Assembly: GCA_017429835.1 (NCBI GenBank)
Contig: JAFROD010000007.1
Span: 35,704 to 99,703 of the forward strand
Length of the DNA: 64,000 nucleotides
Direction of reading: 5' to 3'
DNA from: Oscillospiraceae bacterium
GTDB lineage: Bacteria > Bacillota > Clostridia > Oscillospirales > Oscillospiraceae
Shown here one piece after another: positions 34,301 through 43,600 of this stretch. The notes under the pieces were generated by a model that did no database searches, was not told the DNA's origin, and saw only the letters and a program-made list of their open reading frames with translations. The translations under genes and the position numbers were made by a program. The first letter of the stretch is position 1; each line of letters starts with the position of its first letter.

Positions 34301-37300
34301 GGGTCGCCGACATACCAGGAAGCCGCCCAGCCGCCCGCGTTGATCAGCGTCGTGTCAAGGAAGTCCGCCGCCGGCTTGAAGGCGACGTTGGTGGAGGTGC
34401 CCATCGTGACGAGATCCGTCGCCGTTCCCTCCAGCACGAAGCAGTTTTTCACCGTGCCGCCGTTGATGGCGGCAACGCCTGCCGAATAAGTTCCGCTGAT
34501 CTGACCGGTATAATGATAGCAGTTCGTCAAGGTGCCCGCGGCGAGATAGGCGACAAGACCTGCGCTGACGGTGGTGCCGCTGCCGGAGACCGCGCCGACG
34601 TGGTAGCAGTTTTGCACCGTGCCGGAGGGGTTCATGAGGCTGACAAGCCCGCCTGCGTAGCAGGTGCCGGAGCCGCTGTACTTCACTTCGCCGTAGAAGG
34701 CGCAGGACTCGACCGTGCCGCCGTAAACGAAGCCGACAAGGCCGCCTGCATACGCCTGCGAAGCGTTGGTCGCCGTGACGGTGCCGTGTACCTCCAGATT
34801 CCGGATCGTGCCGCTGACCGAGCCGAACAGACCGACGACGAGGTTGCCGCTGTTCACCGTCAGGTTGTAGATGGTGTTGCCCTGCCCGTCGAACGTGCCG
34901 TTGAAGTAGAGCGTATCCGTTCCGAAGGGCGTCCAGTTGATACCGCTCATATCCAGATCGCTGCACAGACGGATCGTCGTTCTGCTGTAATCCGTGCCGG
35001 CGTTGACGTTGTTGCGGAAGATCTCCAGATCCTGCACGGTATAGATGTCGATCTGCGTCGGGATCGGATCGGCGGTGCTGGTTGGACCGGTGTCGGAGTA
35101 CGTGGCGACGCCGCCCTCCATCCGGAGCCTCGGACGGTCGGACTGCATCATATAGACGGTAGAGAAGTTGAAGCCGCTGAAGCTTCCCTGCTCGTTGAAA
35201 GCGCCTCTGCCCCATGCGCCGAGGTACATATATTCTCCGCTTGAGTCAGCGGTTGCTGCGCCCTGTTTGCCCGTGGGCGGCAGACCTAAATAGTAAGAAT
35301 AGTAGTTATTTGTCCACGTCGTGGCGTTAGGATCGTACTGGCCCGCCAGCGCGCCGCGATCGTAGGCCACCCCGTTGACCGGGATCTGGTCGCCGCCTGC
35401 GTAGTTGAAACACGTCGCCATTGTGCAGTGATACTTCATCTCGCCGACGATGCCGCCGCGCGCGCCATGCGCGAAAACGTATCCCGTGTTATAGGAGTTG
35501 CTGATCGTGCCTTCATTGATCAGACCGGCGATGCCGCCGCCGTACTTGCCGGTATCCGCCTGGACCTTGGCGTTGGGATTGTTGTTCGCGCATTCGTTGA
35601 CCGTCGTATAGTAGTCCGCCTTGCCGACGATGCCGCCCACGTCTGCGATAGAGCCGCCGGAGGCGGTGACGTGACCGGTATTGATGCAGCGCTGGATCGT
35701 GGTCCCGCTGTTATCGATATGGGTGACATAGCCGACGATGCCGCCGATCTCCTGCCTGCCGGTGATCGTCGCATAGTTCCGGCAAAAATCGAAGAGTGTC
35801 TTTGCGGCGCTGCCCGCAATGCCGCCGACGTGGTTGATGTTGGTGCCGGAGCCGACAGAGGCGTAGTTGACGCATTTGGAAACGGTGGCGTTCTGGATAT
35901 AACCCACGACGCCGCCGACCCGGGCAATGCCTGCCGAGGTGTTGCGGCTGTTGACCGCGCCGGTGTTCAGGGAACTGTAGAGCGAAGCGTCGTTGTCTAA
36001 GCCGACGATGCCGCCCACGAAGTAGGTACCCGAGATCGTGCCCTCGTTCTTGCACCGTTCGGCTTTGGCGCCGCTGCCGGAGAGTCTGCCGCAGATACCG
36101 CCCGTACCGTGGGTGTCGTTGCCGCCGCTGCCCGTGACGCTGCCGGTGTTCAGGCAGTCGTAGAACGCGGCGGTGGCGTCGCCCGCGATGCCGCCGGTCT
36201 CATAGTTGCCGGAGACCGTGCCGGAGTTGGTGAGCTTTGAATAAGTGCCGCTGCTGCCGTTCTCGCCGAGAATACCCCCGACGTTGTTGTTGCCGACGAC
36301 GGCGCCGCTGTTGGTGCAGTTCGTGACCGTGTTGTTATTATAAGCAATACCGATGATGCCGCCGACGCTGTCCTGCCCGCTGGCGTTGATGTAGCCGCTG
36401 TTGGTGCAGTCGGCGACGTTGCAGTTGTTGTAAAGCGCGCCGACAATGCCGCCGGCTGCGCCGGAGGGAGCGTTGATCCTGCCGCTGTTGCCGCAGCCGG
36501 TGACGCTGCCGCCGCCGGAGATGATGCCGACGATGCCGCCCACGCCGTTGCCCGCGGTGATTATGGCGCTGTTGGTGCAGTTCGTGATGCTGCCGCTGCA
36601 TCTGCCCGCGATGCCGCCCGCATAGACGTTGCCGCTGGTTTTCGAGCTGACCTTGCCGGTATTGGCGCAGTTGGCGATCGATCCGTTGCCCTGACCGGCG
36701 ATGCCGCCGACGTGGCCTGACGCGTTCGTGATCTGCCCCGCGTTGGAGCAGCCCGTGATCGTACCGCCGTTGGAACCGGCGATGCCGCCGGTGGTCTCGC
36801 TGTTGCTGGTAACGTTCGCTTTGTTGGTGCAGCCGGAGATCGTTCCGTTGCTGCTGCCCGCGATGCCGCCGATGTCGCTGAAGTCGCCGCCGCTCACGAC
36901 AGCGTAATTGACGCAGTCTTCGACCGTACCCGCGTTGGCGCCGACGACGCCGCCCGTCTGCTTGTCGCCCGCCGTGATCGCGCCGCGGTTGGTGCAGCCG
37001 CTCAGGACGCTGCCTTCCTTGACGAAGCCGACGACGCCGCCGACCCCGTTGGAGGTGCCGGTCAGCGCGACAGTATTTTCGCAGTTTCGGACCGTGCCGT
37101 GGTCGATGCCCGCGATGCCGCCGGTGCAGGTGCCGCCGCTGATGCGGCCTTTATTGATACAGTTTTCGACGAGGCCGGAGGGGTCATACTCGTCGTCAAG
37201 CTCGCCCACTATACCGGCGATACCGCCGACGAGATCGTTGCCGACGATCTCGGCGGTATTCCGGCACTCGCTCACGGCGCCGGCGCCTGCCACGTCGCCG

Positions 37301-40116
37301 CAGATGCCGCCGATCACGGTCGTGCCGACGACCTTCGCTTCATTGACGCACGCCGTGACCGACGCGGCGGCGAGACCCACGATGCCGCCGAGGGCGCTCG
37401 TCGAGGCGCTCACGGCGGAGCCGTTCAGATTCGTACAATGATCGATCACCGCAGTACCCTGCGCCGCACCGACGATGCCGCCGGTGATCGCCGTACCGGT
37501 AACGGTACCGGCGTTGGTGCAGTTCGTAACGGTGGCATTCGCCTGACCGGCGATGCCGCCGCACATAGAATTGGTACTGATCACGACGCCGCTTGCCGTA
37601 TTCTGGCAATCGCGGATGCCGGTGGTTGAACCCATATGACCGACGATGCCGCCGACATAAGCGGCGGACGACACGCTGCCTTCATTCTTGCAGGCGGAGA
37701 TCACGGCGTCGGTGTTACAGTAGCCCGCGATGCCGCCGACGACCATACCGTTTTCCGCAGTTACGGTACCCGCGTTCGTGCAGTCTCTGACGGGGGCCTG
37801 CACGCCGCCGGTGATGCCGCCGACGTTCTGGAGGCCGATGACCGTGCCGTTATTCACGCAGGAGGAAATCTCCCCGACGCAGATGCCCGTGATGCCGCCG
37901 GTGTTGGTTCCCTGATCCGCCGCGTTGACCGTGCCGTTGTTCACACAGCCGGAGCAGGCGATGCAGTAGCCCGCCACGCCGCCGACGTTTTCCGTGCCGT
38001 TGACCGTGCCTTCATTCACGGCGCCGTTCACAGCGACAAGCGCCATGCCGACGACGCCGCCGACGTATTTGTTGCCGTTGACGGTGCCTTCGTTGCGCAG
38101 GTGCTCCGGCGGCATTCCAAAATCATCCAGGCAGCCGATGACGCCGCCCGTTCTCAGGTCGCTGCCGGTCACCGTGCCGTTTCCGAGGTTGGTGCAGTTG
38201 CTGACGAGGCAATATGCGATGCCGACGACGCCGCCCACCTGTGATTGACCGCTGACAGAGCCGTCGTTGGTGCAGCCGCTGATCAGGCTGGAGGAGAGCG
38301 CGCCGCCCACCACGCCGCCGACGCTGATGCCGCCCGAGACGCTGCCGGTATTCTGGCAGTTTTTCAGCGTCGCGGAGAGGTGTCCGACGACGCCGCCCAC
38401 GATGGGCGCGTTCAGGCCTTCCGTTTCGGTCGCCGCGCCTTCGACGCTGCCCGCGTTGCAGCAGTTCTCGACGAGGTTGTAGGCGTTGCCGACAACGCCG
38501 CCGATGCGTCCGTCTTCACCGGTGCCGACGACGGACGCGCCTCTTTCGTTCCGGCAGCCGCGTACCTCCCGGATCGTCCAGCCGATGACGCCGCCCACGC
38601 CGTACTTGCCGTTGACGCTGCCCGCGTTGAAGCAGTTCGTGACCGCGCAGTTGGAAAGGCCGACCGCGCCGCCGACGTATTTGACGCCGGTCACGGCTGC
38701 GCCGCCGGCGTTCGTACATTCTGTCATGCTGCTGTATTTGTCGATCGCGCCGACGATGCCGCCGGTGAAGTCGCCGCCTGATACGCTGCCCGCGTTCGTG
38801 CAGCGAAGGAGGCTGCCGTCGGCGACGCGGCCGGCGATGCCGCCGTTGAGCATGGACGCGCCGGCGACCGTGCCGTTGTTGGTACAGTCGACGAGACTGC
38901 CGCCGTTGCTGCTGTCGCCGACGACGCCGCCGACGAAGTCGTCGCCGTTGATCTCGCCGTTGTTCGTGCAGTTCTCGATTGCGCAGCCGTTGTTCCAGCC
39001 GACGATGCCGCCGAAGGCGTTGTCGGTGACCGTGATCGTGATCGTGCCGCCGTTGCTGGTCGCCGTGCCGAGACCCATCGGACTGCGGCCGATCAGCGTG
39101 CCGGAGTAGGCGCAGTTTTTCACGACGCCCGTGCCGAGCGCGTCGGAGTCCTGATCGGAGAGGGCGTCGGTACGCCCGTTCTGATCGGCGATGTTGTTCG
39201 CCCAGCCGACCACGCCGCCGATGCCGGTGCCGTAGCCGGTGACCGTCGCGTTGACGGTGCAGCCGTCCACGCAGCCGTCCTTGCCGGAGCAGCCCGCGAT
39301 ACCGCCGACGTAGCTCTTGCCGGAGACCGTGCCTGCAAACGAGCAGTTTTCCAGCGTGCCGTAATTGCAGCCTGCGATGCCGCCGACGTAGTTTCTGCCG
39401 GTAACTGTGCCGCTGACGTTGAGGTTCTTTACCGTGCCGGTGACGTGGCCGAACAGGCCGACGTAGCTCTCTTCGCCGCCGACGTACAGGCCGGAAATCA
39501 GCTTGTTGTTGCCGTCAAACACGCCGTTGAACGTGATGTCCCAGGCGTGGCCGATCGGCGTCCAGCTCGCGTCCTCGCCGCAGAGCACGGACATGCCGAT
39601 GCTCTGCGTCAGCTTGAAATACTGACCGGCGCAGGAGTTGCCGCTGTTGACGATCTCCGCCAGACGCGCCAGATCCTCCGCCGAAGCGATCTGCCACGGG
39701 TCGCTCTCGGTGCCGCTGCCGCTGAAGCCTTCGATTGCCCGCAGTCCGCGGATGCCGCGCCGCGGCATGGCGCGCGGCGGCTCCTCGACCGGCTGCGCGT
39801 TGATCACGACTTCAAACTCGCCGAAGACGTCGTCTGCCGGCTCCTCAAATCCGTCGAGAAGGTCGCCAAAGTCGCCCTCTGCCGGCTCCCACTCCGGGAG
39901 CGGGATCGCCTCGTATCCCGCAGGAAGCGCGACCTCCGGCATGGGAAGCTCCGGCTCCGTTTCGGCAGGCGCCTCCGGCTCTGCCGCCGTCTGACTCACG
40001 ACAGAAATCACCTCGACGGGTTCTGCCGGCTCATCCGCCGCCCACGCCGCCGTCGGCAGCAGCGACAGCACCAGACAAAGCGTCAGGAGCCACGAAAATA
40101 CTCTCTTTCGTTTCAT
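28345..40116 (-). CDS. Giant GLUG-repeat surface protein with S-layer-homology anchor (about 3,920 residues)
   Basis: Start ATG at 40116 with GGAGG; the in-frame extension upstream contains the promoter. A signal peptide (VFSWLLTLCLVLSLLPTAAWA) is followed by an acidic Pro/Glu stretch. Residues about 130-1560 hold dozens of GLUG-type units (VGGIVG...NCTNxGxVxG), with a second block near 1690-1930. Discoidin-like stretches and InlB-type repeats ending LYAQW come at about 2020, 2230 and 2470, then Gly-rich NGGTVxAxGGxxGAGIGGG units at about 2660-2800. Nine Cys-bearing 39-residue repeats (DTCxRCDYTTY) are interspersed with Ig-like segments at 2960-3660. Three SLH domains occupy the last 165 residues (TFSPDxxCTRAQFVTFLWR) and should bind the wall polysaccharide. 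Probably an adhesin. No internal frameshift seen. Confidence 0.92.
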   Translation of the reverse strand: MKRKRVFSWLLTLCLVLSLLPTAAWAADEPAEPVEVISVVSQTAAEPEAPAETEPELPMPEVALPAGYEAIPLPEWEPAEGDFGDLLDGFEEPADDVFGEFEVVINAQPVEEPPRAMPRRGIRGLRAIEGFSGSGTESDPWQIASAEDLARLAEIVNSGNSCAGQYFKLTQSIGMSVLCGEDASWTPIGHAWDITFNGVFDGNNKLISGLYVGGEESYVGLFGHVTGTVKNLNVSGTVTGRNYVGGIAGCNYGTLENCSFAGTVSGKSYVGGIAGCSGKDGCVDGCTVNATVTGYGTGIGGVVGWANNIADQNGRTDALSDQDSDALGTGVVKNCAYSGTLIGRSPMGLGTATSNGGTITITVTDNAFGGIVGWNNGCAIENCTNNGEINGDDFVGGVVGDSSNGGSLVDCTNNGTVAGASMLNGGIAGRVADGSLLRCTNAGSVSGGDFTGGIVGAIDKYSSMTECTNAGGAAVTGVKYVGGAVGLSNCAVTNCFNAGSVNGKYGVGGVIGWTIREVRGCRNERGASVVGTGEDGRIGGVVGNAYNLVENCCNAGSVEGAATETEGLNAPIVGGVVGHLSATLKNCQNTGSVSGGISVGGVVGGALSSSLISGCTNDGSVSGQSQVGGVVGIAYCLVSNCTNLGNGTVTGSDLRTGGVIGCLDDFGMPPEHLRNEGTVNGNKYVGGVVGMALVAVNGAVNEGTVNGTENVGGVAGYCIACSGCVNNGTVNAADQGTNTGGITGICVGEISSCVNNGTVIGLQNVGGITGGVQAPVRDCTNAGTVTAENGMVVGGIAGYCNTDAVISACKNEGSVSSAAYVGGIVGHMGSTTGIRDCQNTASGVVISTNSMCGGIAGQANATVTNCTNAGTVTGTAITGGIVGAAQGTAVIDHCTNLNGSAVSASTSALGGIVGLAAASVTACVNEAKVVGTTVIGGICGDVAGAGAVSECRNTAEIVGNDLVGGIAGIVGELDDEYDPSGLVENCINKGRISGGTCTGGIAGIDHGTVRNCENTVALTGTSNGVGGVVGFVKEGSVLSGCTNRGAITAGDKQTGGVVGANAGTVEDCVNYAVVSGGDFSDIGGIAGSSNGTISGCTNKANVTSNSETTGGIAGSNGGTITGCSNAGQITNASGHVGGIAGQGNGSIANCANTGKVSSKTSGNVYAGGIAGRCSGSITNCTNSAIITAGNGVGGIVGIISGGGSVTGCGNSGRINAPSGAAGGIVGALYNNCNVADCTNSGYINASGQDSVGGIIGIAYNNNTVTNCTNSGAVVGNNNVGGILGENGSSGTYSKLTNSGTVSGNYETGGIAGDATAAFYDCLNTGSVTGSGGNDTHGTGGICGRLSGSGAKAERCKNEGTISGTYFVGGIVGLDNDASLYSSLNTGAVNSRNTSAGIARVGGVVGYIQNATVSKCVNYASVGSGTNINHVGGIAGSAAKTLFDFCRNYATITGRQEIGGIVGYVTHIDNSGTTIQRCINTGHVTASGGSIADVGGIVGKADYYTTVNECANNNPNAKVQADTGKYGGGIAGLINEGTISNSYNTGYVFAHGARGGIVGEMKYHCTMATCFNYAGGDQIPVNGVAYDRGALAGQYDPNATTWTNNYYSYYLGLPPTGKQGAATADSSGEYMYLGAWGRGAFNEQGSFSGFNFSTVYMMQSDRPRLRMEGGVATYSDTGPTSTADPIPTQIDIYTVQDLEIFRNNVNAGTDYSRTTIRLCSDLDMSGINWTPFGTDTLYFNGTFDGQGNTIYNLTVNSGNLVVGLFGSVSGTIRNLEVHGTVTATNASQAYAGGLVGFVYGGTVESCAFYGEVKYSGSGTCYAGGLVSLMNPSGTVQNCYHVGAVSGSGTTVSAGLVAYLAAGTLTNCYHYTGQISGTYSAGVAAINGGTVKNCFVLEGTATDLVTMGTSTNVAFKPAADFLDTTLINAGGWAASWYVGDPSPMIPALSYQTILYANDGTTSGRICGVKRFRGTLPACPFTRSGYTFLGWNTAEDGSGTWYEDCGSVGTPPEGLFVLYAQWLQGTPYYGYSSSNAGTLLDNNNSSTFNCPDLERGATATITFRTNDAVRPCAIAFLTAGSDCETPPGWRLEGKIHESDGDWTLLATSDGASLSRAGRTVYAKLSNVGEDYYSFYRIVWQGPSSTLSLKDAHLMVANASTDVRKPLTLHSNDAANQTNVVNANNGASVMLGNPFTSNNKYFLNWNTAADGSGVSYANYAAYTVDGVTDLYAQWLDGTHYRNYTALKAYDQFTATVDGVPQNDSQYQGYSTQEYTCLVDDNVNTKWCVGVRADAFWSLEFTTDDYVKPIGYVIVTAEDTARWSGRNPKNWTLEGLSKDGTWVMLDGILQDQSLPAANHAEICREIGNDQEYCTYRITFRGLGSGTTFQLSELYLITDGSAREPVVTFDAHGGAGSMANVSAKTQATVQLPESGFTREGYHFTGWNTEPDGSGRSYNDEAYYQVTGDATLYAQWAQKAYTVTFLGENDETLYETLLTAGQLPVYKGEAPFKENTDECIYYFDGWEPTIVPVTQNATYRVRFRVTLVPVPYLDENGETQTCADYTIITNQTALASGWYVVSGEVTINDRITVDGDVHLILVDGAKLIAKKGIDVDEGDSFTVYAQSTGDGMGALFAGTTTGEDVTCDQDKTAIGCSEGQYGGTITINGGTVKANGDGNGAGIGGGSHTRGGAVTINGGAVTATCNLGSFGYGAGIGGGKDGCVENITINGGTVTARGGSAGGAGVGGGSSGYIGEITITGGTVLAVGGKRAAGVGCGSQNSGGTVTISGGTVTAIAGAYDEYVGGAAAQAIGDGQGRDETFVTRIFINGMKVYASEDVESPVPTDKREETCRSNWAKVMKCEHIGYSYTDNGETHTGTCLHCGTEGETEQHVYGDVSYTWATDYSTCTASHTCASCSHVESEQVSTTSQITTQPTCEGKGKTTYTATFTNAAFQKKSKTVTNVAPLGHDIVKHDAKAATCTAIGWNAYDTCKRCDYTTYEEIAALGHDLVHHDAKAPTCTAIGWDAYDTCKRCDYTTYVEKSALGHDLVHHDAKAATCTAIGWNAYDTCKRCDYTTYAEIAALGHDIVHHDAKAATCTAIGWNAYDTCKRCDYTTYAEIPALGHDIVHHDAKAATCTAVGWNAYDTCKRCDYTTYAEIPATGHDYKLSGWTWTGYTAATANFTCTHDASHVKNIPAEITSVRTEPTAEENGSVVYTAAVTFEGTKYTDQKTETIPALGHDYVLSGWTWTGYTAAKATFTDKNGGAPIELDATITSKRTEPSCTEAGKVVYTATVTLNEKKYTDEKTEVLTALGHDLVHHDAKAPTCTAIGWNAYDTCSRCDYTTYVEIPATGHTPAAAVEENRKEATCTEAGSYDTVVYCATCGAELSRETTNIPAIGHDYKLTGWTWNGVTAATATFTCTHDASHVENIPAEITSERTEPTAEENGSVVYTAAVTFEEVEYKDTKTEILPALGHEYVLDGWTWTDYEAATATFIDKNGGAPITVDAKITSERTEPSCEAAGKVVYTATVTFNGTDYTDEKTEDLPALGHDLVHHDAKAPTCTEIGWDAYDTCSRCDYTTYVEKAALGHDLVHHDAKAPTCTEGGWDAYDTCSRCDYTTYVEKAALGHDLVHHDAKAPTCTEIGWDAYDACSRCDYTTYAELPATGHDWGEPVYEWSADFEKCTATVTCKNDVSHKITETVTTNFVLTKPSTYKFEGTGVYKATFENELFTEQTHEIVIPAVSCDGGDTCPGKHFTDEPGIDHWAHIPIDWAVVNKITFGTTPTTFSPDEACTRAQFVTFLWRTMAQPEPTLTENPFKDVSEDDYYYKAVLWAVENGITLGTSETTFSPDASCVRAQVVTFLWRMEGKQESKVKDNPFKDVAESAYYYDAVLWAVEKGITEGTSETTFSPNDTCTRAHCLAFLYREFAK
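29140..31230 (-). repeat. Nine copies of a 117-bp coding repeat in two blocks
   Basis: Inside the giant gene, a 39-residue unit GHDLVHHDAKAxTCTxIGW + AYDTCxRCDYTTYxExxAL occurs five times in tandem (about 30640-31230), once near 30100-30210, and three times in tandem (about 29140-29490). Neighbouring copies are nearly identical in DNA (TKAA versus PTCTE variants), so recombination or slippage between copies is likely. Confidence 0.85.
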
Positions 40117-40210
40117 AGCTGAATCCTCCATTTCCGTTGTTTTCAGCAAGGTTCTTTTCGTTACATACGCACGCGGTTTATTGTAAGTACAGAAACAATT
40201 ATCCAATTTC

Positions 40211-40239
40211 ATTATAGAGAATCCGTCTCCGGATTGCAA
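40211..40239 (-). promoter_or_regulatory. Sigma-A promoter of the first giant gene
   Basis: TTGCAA (40239-40234), 17 nt, TATAAT (40216-40211). The leader is about 90 nt. Upstream at 40329-40348 a small hairpin ACGTCC-TTTT-GGACGT is present; the rest of the 40117-40638 gap is the dispersed repeat and a terminator. Confidence 0.75.
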
Positions 40240-40352
40240 GATTTCCGCCGCAGTTTTTTCCATTTTTTTGCAGCGTTTCCGCGCCGCCCAACGCTTCTTT
40301 CCCGAACCTGCCTGTGCCGCGAAAAGAACGTCCTTTTGGACGTCCTTTATTC

Positions 40353-40550
40353 GTGGTGGAGATAAGCGGGATACTCCGGCGGCACAGCCGCCTCCGTGAC
40401 ACGTCGGATTTGACCGCCTGCGGCGTCCCGCCGCTGCGCGGCGCTTCTGCTCTCGCAAAAGAAATCCTTGTGTTCGAACCGGCGGTTCTCACCCAAACCT
40501 ACCGTCACCAAAGAAAAAACAGCCACCCTTTCGGGTGACTGTTTCCTTTA
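40353..40550. repeat. Dispersed repeat of about 195 bp, copy A
   Basis: Starts with GGTGGAGATAAGCGGGAT, the same 18 bases as the tRNA-Ala 3' fragment at 50178, then continues as a GC-rich segment (CTCCGGCGGC...CCGCCTCCGTGACAC), TGTTCGAACCGGCGGTTCTC and CCTACCGTCACCAAAGAAA, ending in a terminator hairpin. Copy B at 49984 is nearly identical in the same orientation. It has no coding capacity of note. Confidence 0.8.
40517..40544 (-). terminator. Terminator of the second giant gene (inside repeat copy A)
   Basis: AAACAGCCACCC (40517-40528) and GGGTGACTGTTT (40533-40544), one mismatch, 4-nt loop; on the minus strand it is followed by TTTTTTC. It lies about 95 bp past the stop at 40639. Confidence 0.75.
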
Positions 40551-40638
40551 CCAGCAAAACTTCAGTTAATCAACATCTGAATTTGAACACTTTTTCTCTT
40601 CGAGGGAATTCCGGCATGGAATCTTCCTCGTCGGAGCT

Positions 40639-43600
40639 TCAGGTTTCAGAATTCTGATTCCCTGCCTGTCCTGCGAGATACTCCCTTGCGGACTTGCCGT
40701 AGTTGCAGATCGCCCGCACCAGCGCGGCGAGGTTCGGATACTGCGTGTTGTTCTGCATGGAGTAGACGTAGGAATTGACGGAATAAGTCAGCGTACCGCC
40801 GACCTGCGTGCCGTTGTTCTTGATCACCGCCGTAACGGGATCGCCGTACTCGTAGGCGGCGACGCCATGGAAGATCACTCTGCAGACGGTCGGATCGTTC
40901 GTGACGATGTCATCGTAGTTGTATGTCGTCGTGCGTCCGTTGATCGTGACCTCCACCGTGGTCGCGGCGCCTGCATTGGTTCTCAGATCGAAATAGATCG
41001 ACATACGGCCGTCGCACATCAGACCGGCGCGCATCCAGTAGATATCGCCGTTCGCCACAGGAATGCTCGCGTCGGTCGTCGTCAGAGGTACAAAGGCAGA
41101 TGCGGCAGTAAGATCCACGCCCGCCGTCACAAGGCTGTCCGCGTTGTGACCGGTGAAGGTCTGCGTCGCCGCGCCGTAGACGAGGATGTCGGCAAGGAGG
41201 GTCTGCAGGTTCGTGTCCTCGGGATGCGCCGCCATGACGTTGGTGCAATACTGCTTCACGCTGTATTCCTGCAGGCAGTATTCATAGCGCACGCTGTCCG
41301 CCGTGGCGTACAGCGTCGCCTTGAGGTTGTCGCCCATCTGATCGGGTGTGAGATCCGTAAAGGCAAAGACGCGATTGCCCTGTGTATCCTCGGTGCTCTG
41401 CGTGATCTCATAGCTCCGGCTGTTCAGCTCGACGACCACGTACGGGTTGGTCATGCCCGCCGGCACGGCGGCGGTAAAGTTCACCACGATATCCTGATGC
41501 AGCGTCAGCGATGCGGCGCTGATCCGCAAGCCTTCGTAGCTGTACACCGCGGTCACGACGGTATCCGCCGTCACGGTGATCGTCTCGCCGGGCGCCTTAT
41601 GCACGGGCGCTGCGCTGCCGATCGTCACCAGCCACTCTCGGAACGTCCTGTTCTGGTTCGCGGTAAAGCCGGGCTGCGGCAGCGTATAGGTCGTGCCGTC
41701 CATCAGGTCGACCGAAGTCATGGTGCCGGTCGCGTCCGCTGTGTTTTTCTCAAAGCTGACCGTATACACCGCGTTGAAGGTCAGCGCGCCGCTGACATAG
41801 GTGATCGCGTAGTTGGCAGTCACGTCCGCCGCGCCGTCCAGAATGACCGCGCTGCTCGGCGTGATGACGCCGTTCGCGGCGTCCGCTGTGAGGTCAACGG
41901 AGGCAAGGACGTGTCCGTCTACCGCGCCGGTCAACTCCGCCTGTTCCGGTCCGGTGGCGATGCTGCCGCTCGGCACGTTCTGCGCCTTTGCCGTGACGGT
42001 GACCGGCTTGGCGGAAATCGTAAACGTCGCCGTCGCCGTACCGTCATAGTCTCCGATACCGGTCAGCGTCGCGGTGTACGTCCCCGCGTTGATAAGATCG
42101 CCCGACCAACTGCCGACGGTGTAGTGCGTGCCCGCGACAAGCGTCGTTTCGCCGTCCGTGACAGTGATGACAGGCGTCAGCGCGCTGCAGGTGTACTCCT
42201 GCGCCGGAATCGAAACCGTGATATCCGCGCCGGTCAGCAGTCTGCGCCACGTGGCAGTATAGCTGCGATTCCCCGTGGAGCCCGACGGGATCGTGACGGT
42301 CACGGTGGCTTCCGCCAGATCGGTGCCGGTCCAGCCCGTGAAGGCGTACCCTTCGCGTTCCGGGTTCGTCAGGGTGATCGCCCCGGATTCGATGTTGTAG
42401 GTTTCGGGATTGACGCCGCCCGTCGGCAGATGGCCGCCGGACAGATCGTACGTGATCGCGTATTCGTTCTTGATCCAGTTGGCAGTATAGATGCGGTTGC
42501 CGTGGGAATGGTTGGCGATCGTGACGGTCGTTCTGAAGCCGTTCAGCTCCGTTCCGGTCCAGCCGATAAAGGTATAACCCGCCTTGGTGGGATTGCGGAG
42601 CGTAATAGCTGCGGTCTCATAGGTGTAGGTCGCGGGGTTGGCGGGACTGACCGTGCCGCCCGCCAGATCGTAGGTCAGCGTGTAGGGCTGGCTGGCGCCG
42701 ACGGTCGCGGTGTAACTCCAGTTCAGATTGCCGGTGGCAAAACTGTTGCCGATCATATCCTTGATGGTGCCGCTGATCGAATTGACCATGAGTCTTGTAC
42801 CCTGGGGCGCGGTGATGGTGCCGGTGAAGGAAAGCACGTTGGTGTTGGAGCCGGCGGAATAGCTCAGGTTGCCCCAGCTCGTCGACAGGGTCGGCGTGCC
42901 GGTGACCACGACGATCTCGCTGAAGGGGATCGAAATCGTGACCTTGTTGCCCGGATAGTGCGGACCGTTGTCCAGAACGCCGACGTTGTTGCTGCTGCTC
43001 AGGATCGCGGGCGCGGTCGCATCCTCCAGCGCGTAGCGGGCTTTCAGGTTTTTGATGAGCCAGGTATCGTCGCCGCTGCCGGCGGCGTCCACGCGGACGA
43101 CCAGATTGCTTACGCCGGGATTCAGCACCAGCGCGCCGGCGTTGGCAGCGCGGTAGTTGCTGTTCTTGAACGCCTGCTTGTAGAGATGGTTGTCGCTGTT
43201 ATAAAACTCATGGTGACCGCCTGTGGAATCATTGTCGTCATAACGGTGCGGGAAGAACCAGTAGTTGGTGGTCGTGCTGGCGCTCGCGGTATAGGTCATG
43301 ATGAAGCAGGCCTTGTAGAGCGAGACCGAGGGGTTGCTGACCGTGCCGTTGCCGTCTGCGTCGTCGTAGGACGTCGTGTTGTCGGCCAGAATCTGGATGT
43401 ACTGGTAACCGTCGTCCCACTCGATCTGATGGAACATGACCGTGGCGTAGAGCTTGTCGCCGACGGCTTCATAGTATTCCTTCGGGAAGCCGCAGGCGGA
43501 GTAGAAGCTGTCGGTGGGGATGACGTAGAACAGATTCTTATAGTCGTAGCCGTCGTCGACCTCCTGGTAGTCCGAGACCGACACGGGTGTTTGTGCACCG

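Noticed and set aside
29140..39400. CRISPR-like regular repeats
   Set aside because: The periodic sequence is coding (GLUG units and 39-residue units in frame in the giant protein); there are no short palindromic repeats with unique spacers and no cas genes.
40117..40458. Longer N-terminus of the first giant protein
   Set aside because: It would read through the dispersed repeat and the promoter and would bury the signal peptide about 114 residues in.
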